Source of the DNA: Brasenia schreberi
Taxonomy: Eukaryota; Streptophyta; Magnoliopsida; Nymphaeales; Cabombaceae
Reading direction: 5' to 3'
DNA: 64,000 nt
Assembly (NCBI GenBank): GCA_036023115.1
Contig: JAYKKT010000076.1
Span: forward strand, 2,666,001-2,730,000
Shown: piece after piece, positions 11,106 to 22,581 of the stretch
How the letters are laid out: each line of letters starts with the position of its first letter
Position numbering within the stretch: position 1 is the stretch's first letter
Position numbers and translations under genes: made by a program
The notes under the pieces: generated by a model
What the model saw: only the letters and a program-made list of their open reading frames with translations
What the model was told of the DNA's origin: nothing
Databases searched by the model: none

Positions 11106-12477
11106 ATGTCAAAATCCAACCCAAGTGAAGTGTCGAGCCAAGGCTCATGCGCATCAAGTTCTCACTCTAGGAGGATTTTGAAAAATAAAATCAAACTAGA
11201 CGAGATAGAAGACTTGAGAAGGGAATTCGAGGCCAAAATCGATGCTCTCAGCCAAGAGGCTGAAGTAGGCGATTCATGTTCATCGAATGGTGAATAAAGG
11301 GTCAAGAAAAAAATTGAAAAACCTCGCAAGCACAAAGAGGCCTCCGTAATGGAAGGCAACCAATACCATGAGTCCTTCACACAAAAGGACTGTAAAGCCC
11401 TACAACAGTTGTTGAAAGGGCAAAATAAAGAGAAAAGGAGTTACGCCCTGTCTGATTTCCTTCCCATGGATCACGAAACAGACAGTGACGATGAAATACC
11501 GAACTTCCATCGGTATGATGGCATGGGAGACCCTAGGTCTCACTTGCAACTTTTCTCGCGTCGAGCCCATAAGAAGAAAAAGGACTCGATGAAATGGGTG
11601 TATTGGTTCCCTCTATCCCTTAAAGGCACAGCTGCCAAATGGCTGGCTTCCTACGATTTAAGCCAGTTCGCTACTTTTGAAGAGTTAGCGAACTGCTTCA
11701 TGCAAAGATTTGCACATAACGTAGAAGTCACACCAACTTTAAGCACTTTAAGGGATACGAAGCAAGGCATGAACGAAGAAGTGCATGCCTTCATTATTCG
11801 ATGGAGGTCCCTTTTGGGCCAAATACGAGAGCCAATATCCGAAGGATGCGCAGTCATGCTCATCCTGGATAATTTTAAAAGCGAGCTAAAGACCCTTCTC
11901 TCGCTCCATGAAATCTCAACTTTCCATAAGTTGATCAAAAAAGCATCCCTTTTCGAAACAAACTTGAAAAAAGGGATATACGATCATTTATGGAAAGGAA
12001 GTGCCGTTTCCAAAACCCGCTTGGAAAAGCCCATCACTTATGGGCTACCCACGATGGACAAAGGGGCAAAACCCCATAAAATCGCCAATGTCTGGGTGGA
12101 TCCAGGTCTAGCGGGCACTTTAAAGAATTTTAAAAAATTAAAAAACAAAAGGGAGAGAAATTTTCAAAAGCCTATTGAAAAACGGGAGTACACACCGTTG
12201 GGGCAACCTGTGTCGGAGGTCCTAGACCTCCTACTTGCCCAAGGCATGATTGAACTTCCCGAAATCTCCGAGGGAGTCACTTCTAAAGGGGGATATTTAA
12301 ATCGTTTTTGTAAATATCATCGGCTCAAAGGCCATGATACAAAGCGTTGTTTCTCCCTTTTAAACAAAATCGAGAACTTGATAGCGGAGGGCCAGCTCCA
12401 GGTCACTGCGGAACCTGAGCCAACTCAAGCTATCTTCAAAGAACCCTTTCCCAAACATGCCAGTAGCAGTGGAAAAG
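11106..12477 (+). pseudogene. gag-pro: Gag part of the gag-pro polyprotein, element 2 (split by solo LTR)
   Basis: The start MSKSNPSEVS matches the autonomous copy B. The N-terminal LDEIEDLRREFEAK stretch looks like a coiled coil. The retrotransposon gag core (WVYWFPLSLKGTAAKW to RWRSLLGQ) and the CHHC knuckle (CKYHRLKGHDTKRC) follow. One nonsense codon (TAA 11295-11297, from CAA by comparison with B) interrupts an otherwise open frame. At 12477 the codon series is cut by the solo LTR and resumes in frame at 15945. The leader before the ATG has a pyrimidine-rich stretch ending TATGTAG (11083), which may be a splice acceptor. Confidence 0.9.
12473..12477 (+). repeat. Target site duplication AAAAG, left copy
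   Basis: AAAAG precedes the solo LTR and recurs at 15940-15944 directly after it. Removing one copy and the LTR restores the gag-pro reading frame, which proves the insertion. Confidence 0.95.
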
Positions 12478-13061
12478 TGTAGACGCAGGAAAATCCCCAC
12501 CTCCCTTGGCTTCTTAGGGCTTGGAGCGGATCCTCTCGTGTGTCTAAAGCCTATTTGTATAAACAGGGCGTGCCAGCTAGCTTACCTAAGCTAGCGAAGA
12601 TATATTTTATCCTGACTTCTAACGTGGTGACTGTGAGCAAGTGAGCTCTTGTCGTCGCAGACCTTCTTGCACCGATGCGCAAGGGTCAGTCTGTACACTT
12701 TTAAAAATCGAGTTTAGGGTAGGAAAAGCCTATGAAAGCGGTTCGAGGTGTTTGATTCGGGTCTTTTTAATGCGATTGCAGATTTTAGATCATGTGGATT
12801 TGCACGTGCCTAAGTCTTTCTTTTTATCCCTTTATGGGCCACCTAGGTGTGTGTTATGAACACTCCACTACCTGGGGTGAATTTGAGCGAGAGTACGGGG
12901 TTTTGCTTCGATGCAATATGCATCCTACCTCGTGGTATGGTGTAGATGCAATGCAAACTCATGCTACTCCAAAGGGAAAACCCGAATGTAAAGACAATGC
13001 CGAAGGGAAATGACTTGTAATGTAAATGCCGAAGGGAGATATGTATATAGGGTATATACGG

Positions 13062-13570
13062 GCCCTTACTTGGGTCTTGCAAATAAGAGCGAAGGCTCAA
13101 TGTGGGTGCGTGCTTGAATTGAAAGACTTACACACAAGACATGAAATGAAACCCAAATATAACTTGCAATATGGCCTTAACTAAGGTCTTGGGAATAAGA
13201 GCGAAAGCTCAATGTGTGTGAGTGCTTGAATTGAAGTACTACGCACACAACATGAAATTAAACCCAAATAGTATAGCACGGCCCTTACTTGGGTCTTACA
13301 AATAAGTGCGAAAGCTCAATGTGTGTGAGTGCTTGAATTGAAAAGACTACACACACGACATGAAATAAAACCCAAATATAACTTGCAATATGGCCTTAAC
13401 TAAGGTCTTGGGAATAAGAGCGAAAGCTCAATGTGTGTGAGTGCTTGAATTGAAGTACTACGCACACAACATGAAATTAAACCCAAATAGTATAGCACGG
13501 CCCTTACTCGGGTCTTACAAATAAGAGCAAAGGCTCAATGTGTGTGAGTGCTTGAATTGAAAGACAACAC
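13062..13570 (-). repeat. About 111-bp tandem repeat, five units, in the solo LTR
   Basis: Units begin at the gcccttac/gccttaac block near 13062, 13173, 13281, 13392 and 13500. Each holds a GGCC...GGTC stem and a GAGC-GAAA-GCTC or GAGC-GAAG-GCTC stem. Two unit types alternate. Confidence 0.85.
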
Positions 13571-14697
13571 ACCCAACTTAAGCAAAACCCTACGTAAGTT
13601 AAAGTATATATATATATATATTTATGTATTAGGGGCTGATTAGGACCGTGTGTGTTCAAAATCGTGCACGACTAAGAGAGTGCACGTGTGTGGGTGTGCC
13701 AAGCCACGTTATTACAAGCGGGGGGAGACTATGCTCTGTTATTACAACCCCGTATCAAATTGAATTTAAGCAAGTATACAACATAGACCGAGTTAGGCAC
13801 TTACTTATAACTGGTTTGAAGATGCCTTGCTTGAGCATGGGCTTGGCCTTCACCTTGGGCTGCAAGAGGGAGCTCCGCGGAGTTGAACGGTAAAGGGGCT
13901 GCTGGTCGGATGGAAATGGGGCGCCTTGAAGATGGTCGGCTGCTAGGAATGGGCTGGCTTTATGCGTTGGGCTAAAGTGACTAAGTAGTGTCACTAAGGG
14001 AGGGTGTAGTGTTAGGAAATGTGGCACTAAATGGGAGCCTAAGGGAGTGTCTAAGGGAGTGCCTAGGGGAGGTATGTGGCTGGCGGGTGGCTGGCCAAAT
14101 GGGTATGTGACAGTGGGTTGGAGTGGCCGACTAAGGGAGATTCGGTGGTGGTGGTTGCTAAGGTAGCTAGGGCTGTTGTAGATTGGAAGGGAGCTAGCTA
14201 GGGTATGGGGTAAGGTGGTGGTCGGCTATGGTGAGGTGATATGGGTAGGTCTTAGGGAGTTAAGTGGAGTGGCCGGGTGTAGTTAGGGTGTCTAGGTAAT
14301 GGCAGGTGGTTGGAGTGGCTGAGTTTTGGCCGAATGGGTAGGATGGAGGGTGGCTAGTGTTAGGGTGATGTGGTGGTGGCGTAGGTGGTTGAGAGTGGAG
14401 GGGGAGCGAAGAAAAGGTGGGGTGAAGGATGGGGTACTAACCAATGGTGATGGAAGGCGGCGGATGGAAGAGGAGCAGTCGGGCAGGTGAGGTGGACGGT
14501 TCGGCCGAAGGAAGTGGTGGCGACAGGTGGTTGGCCTGCTGGGGAGCGGTGGAGTAGGTGGAGCAAGGTAGTGGCCAGCTGTGGTGCAGGTGGAAGACCT
14601 GGCTGGGAGTGGCTGGGCTCGGTTGGCAATGGGGGATGGAGTCGACTGGGCTGGTTGGGATGGAAAAAACTTGGAAAACCCGCCCCTTAGGGGGGGG

Positions 14698-14705
14698 TTT
14701 ATATA
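14698..14705 (-). promoter_or_regulatory. TATA-like box of the solo LTR
   Basis: TATATAAA in LTR sense, followed in sense by a C8 run and then GGGCGGGTTTTCC. The same arrangement occurs at the TATA-like motifs of the B, D and F/C LTRs. Confidence 0.55.
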
Positions 14706-15944
14706 GGGTTGAAAAAGTCGGTTGGGGCTGGTATTAGGAGGGTGGTTAGGTGGTTTAGGTAGGGGTGGTGTGGTGATAAGGTGGGCTGGTTTTGGGGTAG
14801 GGCCAGATATTTTCATACAAGGGGTTTTGGGTAGATGGTGTGCTAGGTTTAGGTGGGGTGGTTTAGAGGTTTAGGGTTTAGCTAGGTGGGTTGGTTTTGG
14901 GGTGAAGTTTAGTGAGGTGGGTTAGGTGATTAGGCTAGGATTAGGTTAGGTTTAGGGAAATTAACCTAGGTTTAGGGAAGGATTAGAGAAGTGGGTTAGG
15001 TGATTAGGTTGGGATTAGGCCAGGATTAGGGAAGTGGGTTAGGTGATTAGGCTAGGATTAGGACAGGATTAGGGTAAAAGGCTAGGATTAGGTGTTTTTG
15101 GTTAGGGTGGGGTTAAGGAGCTCCCTTTGCATGACCCATAGACCTTAATCACATCATGTTGGTGCAGCCCTAGGTTAGGTTTTGGCTAATTACAAGCTTA
15201 AACCCACATTAATTAGGCTAACCCACATGATTAACCCCAAACTTGACACACAAGTCCAGCTTAATTACAACCCACTCTAATCTTATCCTCCCCCACTCTC
15301 TCTCATGCCCATAATCCCACGTGAATTTCAAGTGGGCCCCACCTCCATTTATGAGAAGGTGATGTGGGCCATGGATGTGGATATTGGATTGGATCTCTAG
15401 ATCCAAATCCACACATGGGTTTGGATTGGGATTTGGATATATATGATCCAGATCCAACCCAAACTGAATTCTGACTCCTTCAAGCTCTGTTCAAAATGAA
15501 CGGTTTGTGCGGGGTCTGACAGCATTAGTACTCCGTCTGCGTTGGGTCTTCGCCAACATGATCGTCCGCTTCTATTTTCACCTTTTGGAGATGACTTCAA
15601 GTGATGTTTTGTTGATAACAGGGTCTTGGATGTTCGAGATCCAGGGGGTGGATTCAACACGAGAGTTGTTGTGTCGGGCTCGACTTATGCTCCGGTTCTG
15701 GGCTCTCCTTAGCTTTTCTGGTCCTGTCTCGATTAGGCCAAGCTGCTTCGGGGTTTCAAAACATGTTTTAAAAGGTTTTTAAAACCATATTATACATATT
15801 TAAAACATATAAAGTTTAAAACAAATGTACAGGGTTGCTTGGAAGGCTCCTGGGTTTTCATACTCAAAATAGCCCTTTGGGGCTGCTTTTATAAAACCAG
15901 GTTGATTTGAGAAATTCATGGGATTTCGGGGTGTTTACAAAAAG

Positions 15945-17284
15945 GAAAGGAGGTATGTACCCTCACCTTTTCAAAAAATCTAGCGCAATCATCAGAGTCT
16001 GGTCGACCCCCTTGTGCGTCTACTCTAGTACTTTACAAGAAGCCCGCCCAAGTAGTCATCCGGGGACCACCAAGAGCTGAATCCCCGGCTAAACCAGTTT
16101 TAAAACTTCAAGGTGCTCCAAAACTCTCAATTAGAGCTAGTCTTAGTGCGAACCCTAGGTTGGTCGTGGGGGAAGTGACTAGATCCAGAAGGATCTATCA
16201 ACCCCCGCACCTACAAAGTGCTAAAAAGGTGGTCAGTGTGCCTGGCCCCTCAAAAGCATGTATTCCTAGAGTTCTACCGAAAGGAGACAATGGGAAAATC
16301 GTCCTAAACCCTTATGATTTTGAAAACCATCTTTCAAAGATTCCTATCCACATGTCCATCCTAGAGCTTATACAAACTTCGCCTAGGCATAGACTCGTGC
16401 TAGAGAAAATTCTAGAAAGAGCTAAGGTTAGTTCGAACATAAGTCTTGAATCCCTGTCTAACCAAGTGGCATCAATAGGAGCAAAATCGCCCATCACTTT
16501 CTCGGAAGATGATGTAGATAGACCCTACGAGTCCCATAACCAGGCCCTGCATATCGAGGTGGTTCTGAATAACCAAACTCTAGACAGGTGCCTAGTCGAT
16601 GGGGGAGGAGGGCTCAACATCCTTCCACTTCTTATGGCGTATCAAATCGGAGTCACCTTGACTTCTATGGACCCAAGCCCCATCGTTATCACTGGATATT
16701 ATGGGAATGCGTCTAGACCTTTAGGATCGATCGAACTCCCAATGAAAACAGGAGGGATCACACACACGGGGGTGTTTCATGTCTTGGACATCCACCCCCA
16801 TTATAACCTGTTGCTGGGAAGGCCCTGGATACACAACTTGTGCGCTGTGCCATCCACCTTCCACAGGTGTGTCAAGATCCCTTTTAGGGACCAAGTCGTG
16901 GTGATCCTAGGTGAGAGTCACCCTCAGCTTCAGGGGATCATAAACGCCCCTTGTTTGTCGAGTTCCCAGGCCCATGAGGCTAACCTGGGGCAGACCATGG
17001 TCGAGCCACCAAGGCTCATGTTAAACAACCCTAGGAAGGTGGTGTATGTGAAGGGGCCGCCCAAAGCAGGCCCCCTCCCAATCCGAATCCTTCTAGGAAG
17101 ACCCAAACATCCCTTATTTCCAAAACCCCTGGACAAAAAGCCATACGAGCACAATATGGATGACAGCAAGTTCCAGGACCACGAGTTGTATCATAATTTT
17201 TCAAAAAATAAAAAATCGTGGAACATGCTGTTGAATATGGGCTATACGCCCTATAAAATTCTAGGGGCACAAAACCAGGGTCTC
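15945..17284 (+). pseudogene. gag-pro: Gag C-terminus and protease of element 2 (continuation)
   Basis: The reading frame continues from 12477 after the solo LTR and its duplication. It encodes the linker, the protease motif VDGGGGLNIL near 16600, the flap-side motif LLLGRPW near 16815, and the MDDSKFQDHEL and LLNMGYTPYK tail near 17155-17250. It is open until element F/C cuts it at 17284, within the G-patch-like tail. The aspartic protease would process Gag and Pol. The segment looks only lightly damaged, but the whole gene is dead because of the nonsense at 11295 and two insertions. Confidence 0.9.
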
Positions 17285-20200
17285 TGTAGATGCAGAAAAT
17301 TTTCGCTCCTGGTTCTTAGGCCTGAAGCGAACCTTTTCGTGTGCCTAAGTCCTAATTAAGCAAAAGGGCGTGCCAGCTAGCTTACTTAAGCTAGTGAAGA
17401 TATATTTTAAACCTGACTCCTAACGTGGCGACTGTGAGCAAGCAAGCTCTTGTCGTCGCAGACCTTCTTGCACCGATGCGCAAGGGTCAGTCTGTACGCT
17501 TTTAAAATCGAGTTTTTGAGTATAAGAACCTACGAAAACGGTTTGAGGTGTTTGATTTGGGTTGTTTTGTATGACTTTTAGATTTTATTTTACGTGGATT
17601 TGCACGTGCCTAAGTCTTTCTTTTTAACCCTTTTTGGGCCAACTAGGTGTGTGTTATGAACACTCAGCCTAAGTGGGGCGACTTTGAGCGGGAGTATGGG
17701 GTTTGCTTTGATGCAATATGCGTCCTAACTCGTGGTATGGCGTATATGCAATGCAAACTCACGCAACTCCAAAGGGAAAACCCGAATTTAAAAGACAATG
17801 CCGAAGGGAAATGACTTGTAATGGAAATTGTCGAAGGGAAATTGCAAAAGGGAAATATGGCTATATCTTAAGAGCGGAAAGGCTCAATAGTGCAAGTGTG
17901 TGCCGTGTATATATGTAAAGACTACGCACACTGCTGAACCTTAAAACCCAAATCTTAAAGACATAGCCGAAAGAGAAATACGTATATAATATATATGGGC
18001 CCTTACTTGGGTCTTGGAAGTAAGAGCGAAGGCTCAATGTGGGTGCGTGTGGAAATATAAAGACAACACACACGACTTTAAATGAAACCCAAATATAAAT
18101 TGCAATATGGCATTAACTAAGGTCTTGGGAGTAAGAGCGAAAGCTCAATGTGTGTGAGTGCTAGAATTGAAGTACTACGCACACAACATGAAATTAAACC
18201 CAAATATAAATTGCAATATGGCCTTAACTAAGGTCTTGGGAGTAAGAGCGAAAGCTCAATGTGTGTGAGTGCTAGAATTGAAGTACTATGCACACAACAT
18301 GAAATTAAACCCAAGGAAAGTATAACACGGCCCTTACTTGGGTCTTGCAAATAAGAGCGAAAACTCAATGTGTGTGAGTGCGAGAATTGAAAGACAACAC
18401 ACACAACTTAAACAAAACCCCACGCAACTTAAAGTATATAAATAAACTTATATCTTAAGGGCTGATTAGGCCCGTGTGTGTTCAAAATCGTGCACAACTA
18501 AGAGCGAGGTAGGCTCAAGTGCACGTGTGTGTGGGTGTGCCAAGCCACGTTATTACAAGCAGGGGGAGACAATGCTCCGTTATTGTAACCCCATATCAAA
18601 TTTAATTTAACTTAAGCAAGTCTACAAATGAGGATTGAGTTAGGCACTTACTTATAGCTGGTCCGGAGGTGACTTGCTTGAGCTTGGGCTTGGGCTTGGG
18701 CTTCGCCTTGGGCTGCAAGAGGGACCTCCTCGGAATGACATGGCAAAGGGATGTGCTGGCCGGGTGACAAGGAGCACGGGTGTGGCGCCTTGGGGACTTG
18801 CCGGCTGCTAGGGGGGTGCTGCCGTGATGCCTCAAGCTGAAGTGTTTAAGGAGGATCACTAAGGTGTAAGGCTGGTGTTAGGGATGGTGGCGCTAAGGGG
18901 TGACTAAAGGGAAGATGTCTAAGGAAGAGGGTGTGGTTGGCCGGGTGACTTGGGTGCAGTCAGTTATGACTGGCCGACTAGGGGCGGTTTAAGTGGTGGC
19001 CGGCTGGGGTAGTTAGGGGATGTCACGTATAGGGAGGTAGGGAGCTATGGAAGGTGGAGCTAAGGGTTGGTTGAAAGTGGAAGGGGCAGGTCCTAGGGAG
19101 CAAGGTAGGGTGGTCGGGGTGTCACTAGGAAAAAAGTAGAGAATCGGGTGGTGTAGGGGATTTTGTCTGGCCGAATGGGGAAGGGTGGCGGGAAGGCTGC
19201 GATGGAGCTATGTGGTGGTGGTATGGGTGGCTGAGAGTGGAGGGGGAGAGAAGATAGGGTGAATTGGGTTGAGGTACTAACCGGATGGGTGAGGGAAGTT
19301 GGTGTCCAAGGAGGGCAGTCGGATGATGAAGGCGGATGGAGCTTGGCCAGGAAGTGGTGGAGACGTGGAGTGGAGTAGGCCGGGAGGTAGTGGTGGCGTG
19401 AGGTGGTGCAGGCCGGCTGGGGTAGCGGTGGTGCAGGTGGAAGAAGGGAGCAAGGTGAGAGAGGGCTCGGCTGGCCCAAGTGTTGGCTGGAAGAGTTGAA
19501 AACCCGCCCACTAGGGGGGGGGGGGGGTGGTTTATAGATTTTCAAAGGGTCGGTTGGGAGTGGTTTTGAGAGGGTGGTTAGGTGGTGGTGGTGGTGTGGT
19601 GATAAGGTGGGCTGGTTTTGAGGGGGGGCGAGATATTTTGCTTTAGGTGGTTTTAGGGATATGGTGTGCTAGGTTTTAGGTGGGGTGGTTTAGTGGTTTA
19701 GGGCTTAGCTAGGTGGGTTGGTTTTGGGGTGAGGTTTAGTGAGGTGGGTTAGGTGATTAGGCTAGGATTAGGTTAGGATTAAGGGAATTAGGCTAGGTTT
19801 AGGGAAGGATTAGGGAGGTGGGTTAGGTGATTAGGTTGGGATTAGGCCGGGATTAGGGAAGTGGGTTAGGTGATTAGGCTAGGATTAGGCCGGGATTAGG
19901 GTAAAAGGCTAGGATTAGAGGTTTTGGCTTAGGATTGGGTTAGGAAGCTCCCTTTGCATAACCCATAGACTTCATTGCATCATGTTAGTGCATCCTTAGG
20001 TTAGGTTTTGGCTAATACAAGCTTAAACCCACACTAATTAAGCTAACCCACATGATTAACCCCAAACTTGACACACAAGTCAAGCTTAATACAATTCCCC
20101 TCATGCTTATCCTCCCCATTCTCTCTCATGCCCATAATCCCACATGAAGTTCAAGTGGGCCCCACCTCCATTTATGAGAAGGTGATGTGGGCCATGGATG

Positions 20201-20775
20201 TGGATATTGGATTGGATTTCTGGATCCAAATCCAAATCCAAATCCACACATACGTTTGGATTGGGATCTGGATATATATGGTCCAGATCCAATCCAAACT
20301 GAATTCTGACTCCTTCAGGGTATGTTCGAAATGAACAGTTTGTGCGGGGTCTAACAGCATCAGTACTCCGTCTGCATTGGGTCTTCGCCAACATGGTCGT
20401 CCGTTTCTATTTTCACATTTCGGAGACGATTTCTTATGATTTTTGCTGATAAGAGGGACTTGGATGTTCGAGATCCTGGGGGTGGATTCAACACGAGAGT
20501 TGCTGTGCCAGGCTTGACATGTGCTCCGATTCCGGGCTCTCTTTAGCTCTTCTGGTCCTGCTTTCACCAGGCCAGGCCGCTTCGTGGGGTTTCAAAACGT
20601 ATTTTAAAAGGTTTTAAAACATATTATACATATTTTAAAGCATATACAGTTTTAAACATATGTACAGGGTTGCCTGGAAGGCTCCTGGGTTTCCAGACTC
20701 AAAAGAGCTCTTTGGGGCTGCTTTTACAAATCCAGGTTTTATTTGAGAAGTTCGTGGGATTTTGGGGTGTTTACA
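17285..20775 (-). repeat. 3' LTR of element F/C (3491 bp)
   Basis: TG...CA ends in LTR sense. It contains the GCTAGC hairpin (17376-17395) next to the PBS-like decamer (17366-17375), the U5 hairpin (17467-17484), tandem repeats (about 18000-18420), a G14 run (19514-19527) beside a TATA-like CTATAAA (19531-19537), a TTAGG-type array (19690-19935), and GGATCC/GATCCA repeats (20215-20300). No gene. Confidence 0.9.
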
Positions 20776-21892
20776 GATGCCCCTCTTTGGCATTGTCCAA
20801 ATCGATTTGGATAATGGCAAAGACGACAAACACTCCTTTCAATGTCTCCCTAGATCTAACCACGAAAATATGGGATCGTCCCAATCTTTAGCAAAATCTC
20901 AGTTTTAACACCTTGGTAGGAGGAGATATTACGCCAAAGGGATATAAAACGGTTTCTGGTCCTAAAATGGGATCAGGTTTATGCAAGTGCCATGCGTGGA
21001 ATGTAGATGCATGACATGGGTGTGGTGCCAAGAGTGGCAACCTCCCAGAGACCAGATGTGGTCGAACTCTTGAGACTTACAAGGCCTGCTGCTCCGAGTG
21101 AGCGGATCCTATGATGTTCAATGTTTGATTTTTCAAAACTTATTTACAAAAGCTATTTACAAAAGGGACAACTGTCTTGAGTCTCAATCCTAAGGACCTC
21201 GAGCTCTTCGTGTTTGCCTTTGCTTGAGTCTTGACACTCGCTTATCTAGCAGAGGTTTTGTAAGAAAACAAGCTTTATTTCAAATTCCTACGTCCTACTT
21301 GAAACGTCGAATTCTCAAACAAAATGAAATTCAAGTAAGTAAATCCTATTTTTACTTTAGGATTCCTCGAAATGAACCATGTTTTAGCTTGGGATAAGCC
21401 AGGGATGGGAAAGAGATACCACGGTCCCTTTTGAAGCGTCCCGTGGTTTAAGGCATAGAAGGCGGAAAACTGCTCTTTTTGAGCTTTTTGGCCTCTTTTT
21501 CCTTTTTTTTTTTCATAGAGGGTCTCCCTTTGGGAGTATTTTTTCTTTAATCCCTCTTTTTCACAAGAGAATCGATTTTTCTTTTGAATTTTGGTTTCTC
21601 TCTTTTGGAAAGAGACTTTGGATGGGAAATTCCCTTTATTTGGGCCACGTTTTCCTTTTGGAAGGAGAAGAGAAGAGGGGAGGACTTATCCCAAGCTCAC
21701 ACTCGATCCATTCCAGATCAGCCTATTTAGAAATAGCACGTACTACTTGCAAGTATCTTGCTATATTGAACTAGGCCTTTCTTTGTAAGAAGAAGGATTT
21801 TGAAATGTAACCACAATTTTGAAGACTTCACTCTTTCACAAGTGCGAATTCTCTCACTCAGGGTCACACGATTTTCCCTTTGCACCTTATTT
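20776..21892 (-). other. 3' UTR of element F/C with PPT hairpin
   Basis: The PPT (GCCCCTCTTT on +) adjoins the LTR. The hairpin arms 20785-20802 and 20805-20822 pair at 16 of 18 positions. ACCACGG/CCGTGGT lies at 21418-21447 and CTCCCTTTGGGAG at 21524-21536. No gene is seen. Confidence 0.8.
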
Positions 21893-22581
21893 TCAGGTCT
21901 TAGGGCAGCTATCCCTAAAGTTTTGAATATTGATGGGATCTGCTAAATTTCTACCTTCTACATCGATCAACCAATATGAGTTGTTCGTGGTGGTTGCACG
22001 TACAACATAGGGTCCATCCCACTTGGAGCGCCACTTTCCAAGGGAATGTGGGCCATGATAGTGGATGATTTTTAAAACCAGATCTCCCACTTCAAAGTGG
22101 CGAGGTCTCATGTGTTTGCCATAGTGTTGGGTTATCCTTTGCCGGTATGCACGAGCATGATCCATAGCAAGGAGTCGCCTCTCATCTAGCAAATCTAGTT
22201 CGGCCATTCTAGCATGTTGAAGTGTCTCTAGGGGGAGGTCGAGTGCTATGGATGTATGGAATGAATGCAGTTGAGTATGAATGGGAAGAATGGCGTTTGT
22301 GCCATAGACCAATTCGAATGGTGTGGCATTCGTGGGAGTCCGGATGGAAGTCCTATAAGCTCATAAGGCTTCATCCAGCTTCTCGTGCCACGTCCTACCC
22401 TTCTCTAAAGTCCTCTCAATTATACTAATGAGAGTCTTATTCGTGGCTTCGGCTTGGCCGTTGCCTTGAGGGTAGTAGGGCGAAGAGAAGTGGTGAGTTA
22501 TGCCATACGTGTTGCACAACTTAACCATCCGCTCATTTTTGAATGGGGTGCCATTATCGGACACAAGGTCTCGTGGAACCC
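21893..22581 (-). pseudogene. pol: Integrase C-terminal fragment, element F/C
   Basis: Encodes the integrase core from the catalytic VSDNG segment through YYPQGNGQAEATNK to the GPY motif (WDGPYVV). The usual C-terminus YLKKYHV is replaced by NFRDSCPKT, because about 65 bases around the normal stop are deleted, so the frame runs into the 3' UTR. A second break occurs near 22360, where the frame changes. The upstream half is separated by the insertion of B. Confidence 0.88.
22577..22581 (+). repeat. Candidate left target duplication AACCC of element B
   Basis: Five bases before the B 3' LTR. No AACCC follows the B 5' LTR at 37177, where GATGC of a sister copy is found. The right copy has been lost, which supports rearrangement there. 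Confidence 0.4.

Larger units (their letters stand above)
12478..15939 (-). repeat. Solo LTR (3462 bp), minus orientation
   Basis: On the + strand it reads TGTAGACGC...GTGTTTACA, the reverse complement of a TG...CA LTR. It is flanked by perfect 5-bp duplications AAAAG, with host gag-pro sequence on both sides and no internal region, so it is a solo LTR left by LTR-LTR recombination. Sequence ends resemble those of B and D. Contents: GCTAGC hairpin 12576-12595, U5 hairpin 12666-12683, tandem repeats about 13060-13570, GA/GT-rich region 13800-14690, TATA-like 14698-14705, TTAGG-type array 14830-15115, GGATCC/GATCCA repeats 15380-15450. Its Pro-rich and IQ-rich ORFs are low-complexity artefacts. 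Confidence 0.95.
9621..17284 (+). mobile_element. Element 2: Tat-like LTR retrotransposon, + strand, outermost host of the nest
   Basis: Only its 5' part is visible: the remaining 3' portion of its 5' LTR, PBS, leader and gag-pro. It is interrupted by element 1 on the left (at 9621), by a solo LTR at 12478-15939, and by element F/C from 17285. The pol and 3' LTR must lie beyond the right edge. Its LTR fragment resembles the F/C LTR most, so both belong to one subfamily. Confidence 0.88.
17285..22581 (-). mobile_element. Element F/C, 3' part (3' LTR, 3' UTR, integrase end)
   Basis: A minus-strand Tat-like element inserted in the gag-pro of element 2. The candidate target duplication left copy is GTCTC (17280-17284); its partner is outside the window. 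The element is cut at 22581 by B and resumes near 37754, so 17285-22581 and 37754-46157 are one copy. Evidence: both outer LTRs start with the same distinctive TGTAGA..CAGAAAATT..CGCTCCTGG sequence, and the integrase breakpoint on the left matches that on the right except for about 63 missing bases. Confidence 0.85.

Noticed and set aside
14292..14816. Long Pro/Ser-rich ORFs on the minus strand (also at 19093-19545, 24206-24630, 35501-35925, 47887-48215)
   Set aside because: They lie in G-rich LTR sequence, appear in several frames at once, have no domain, and are explained by base composition.
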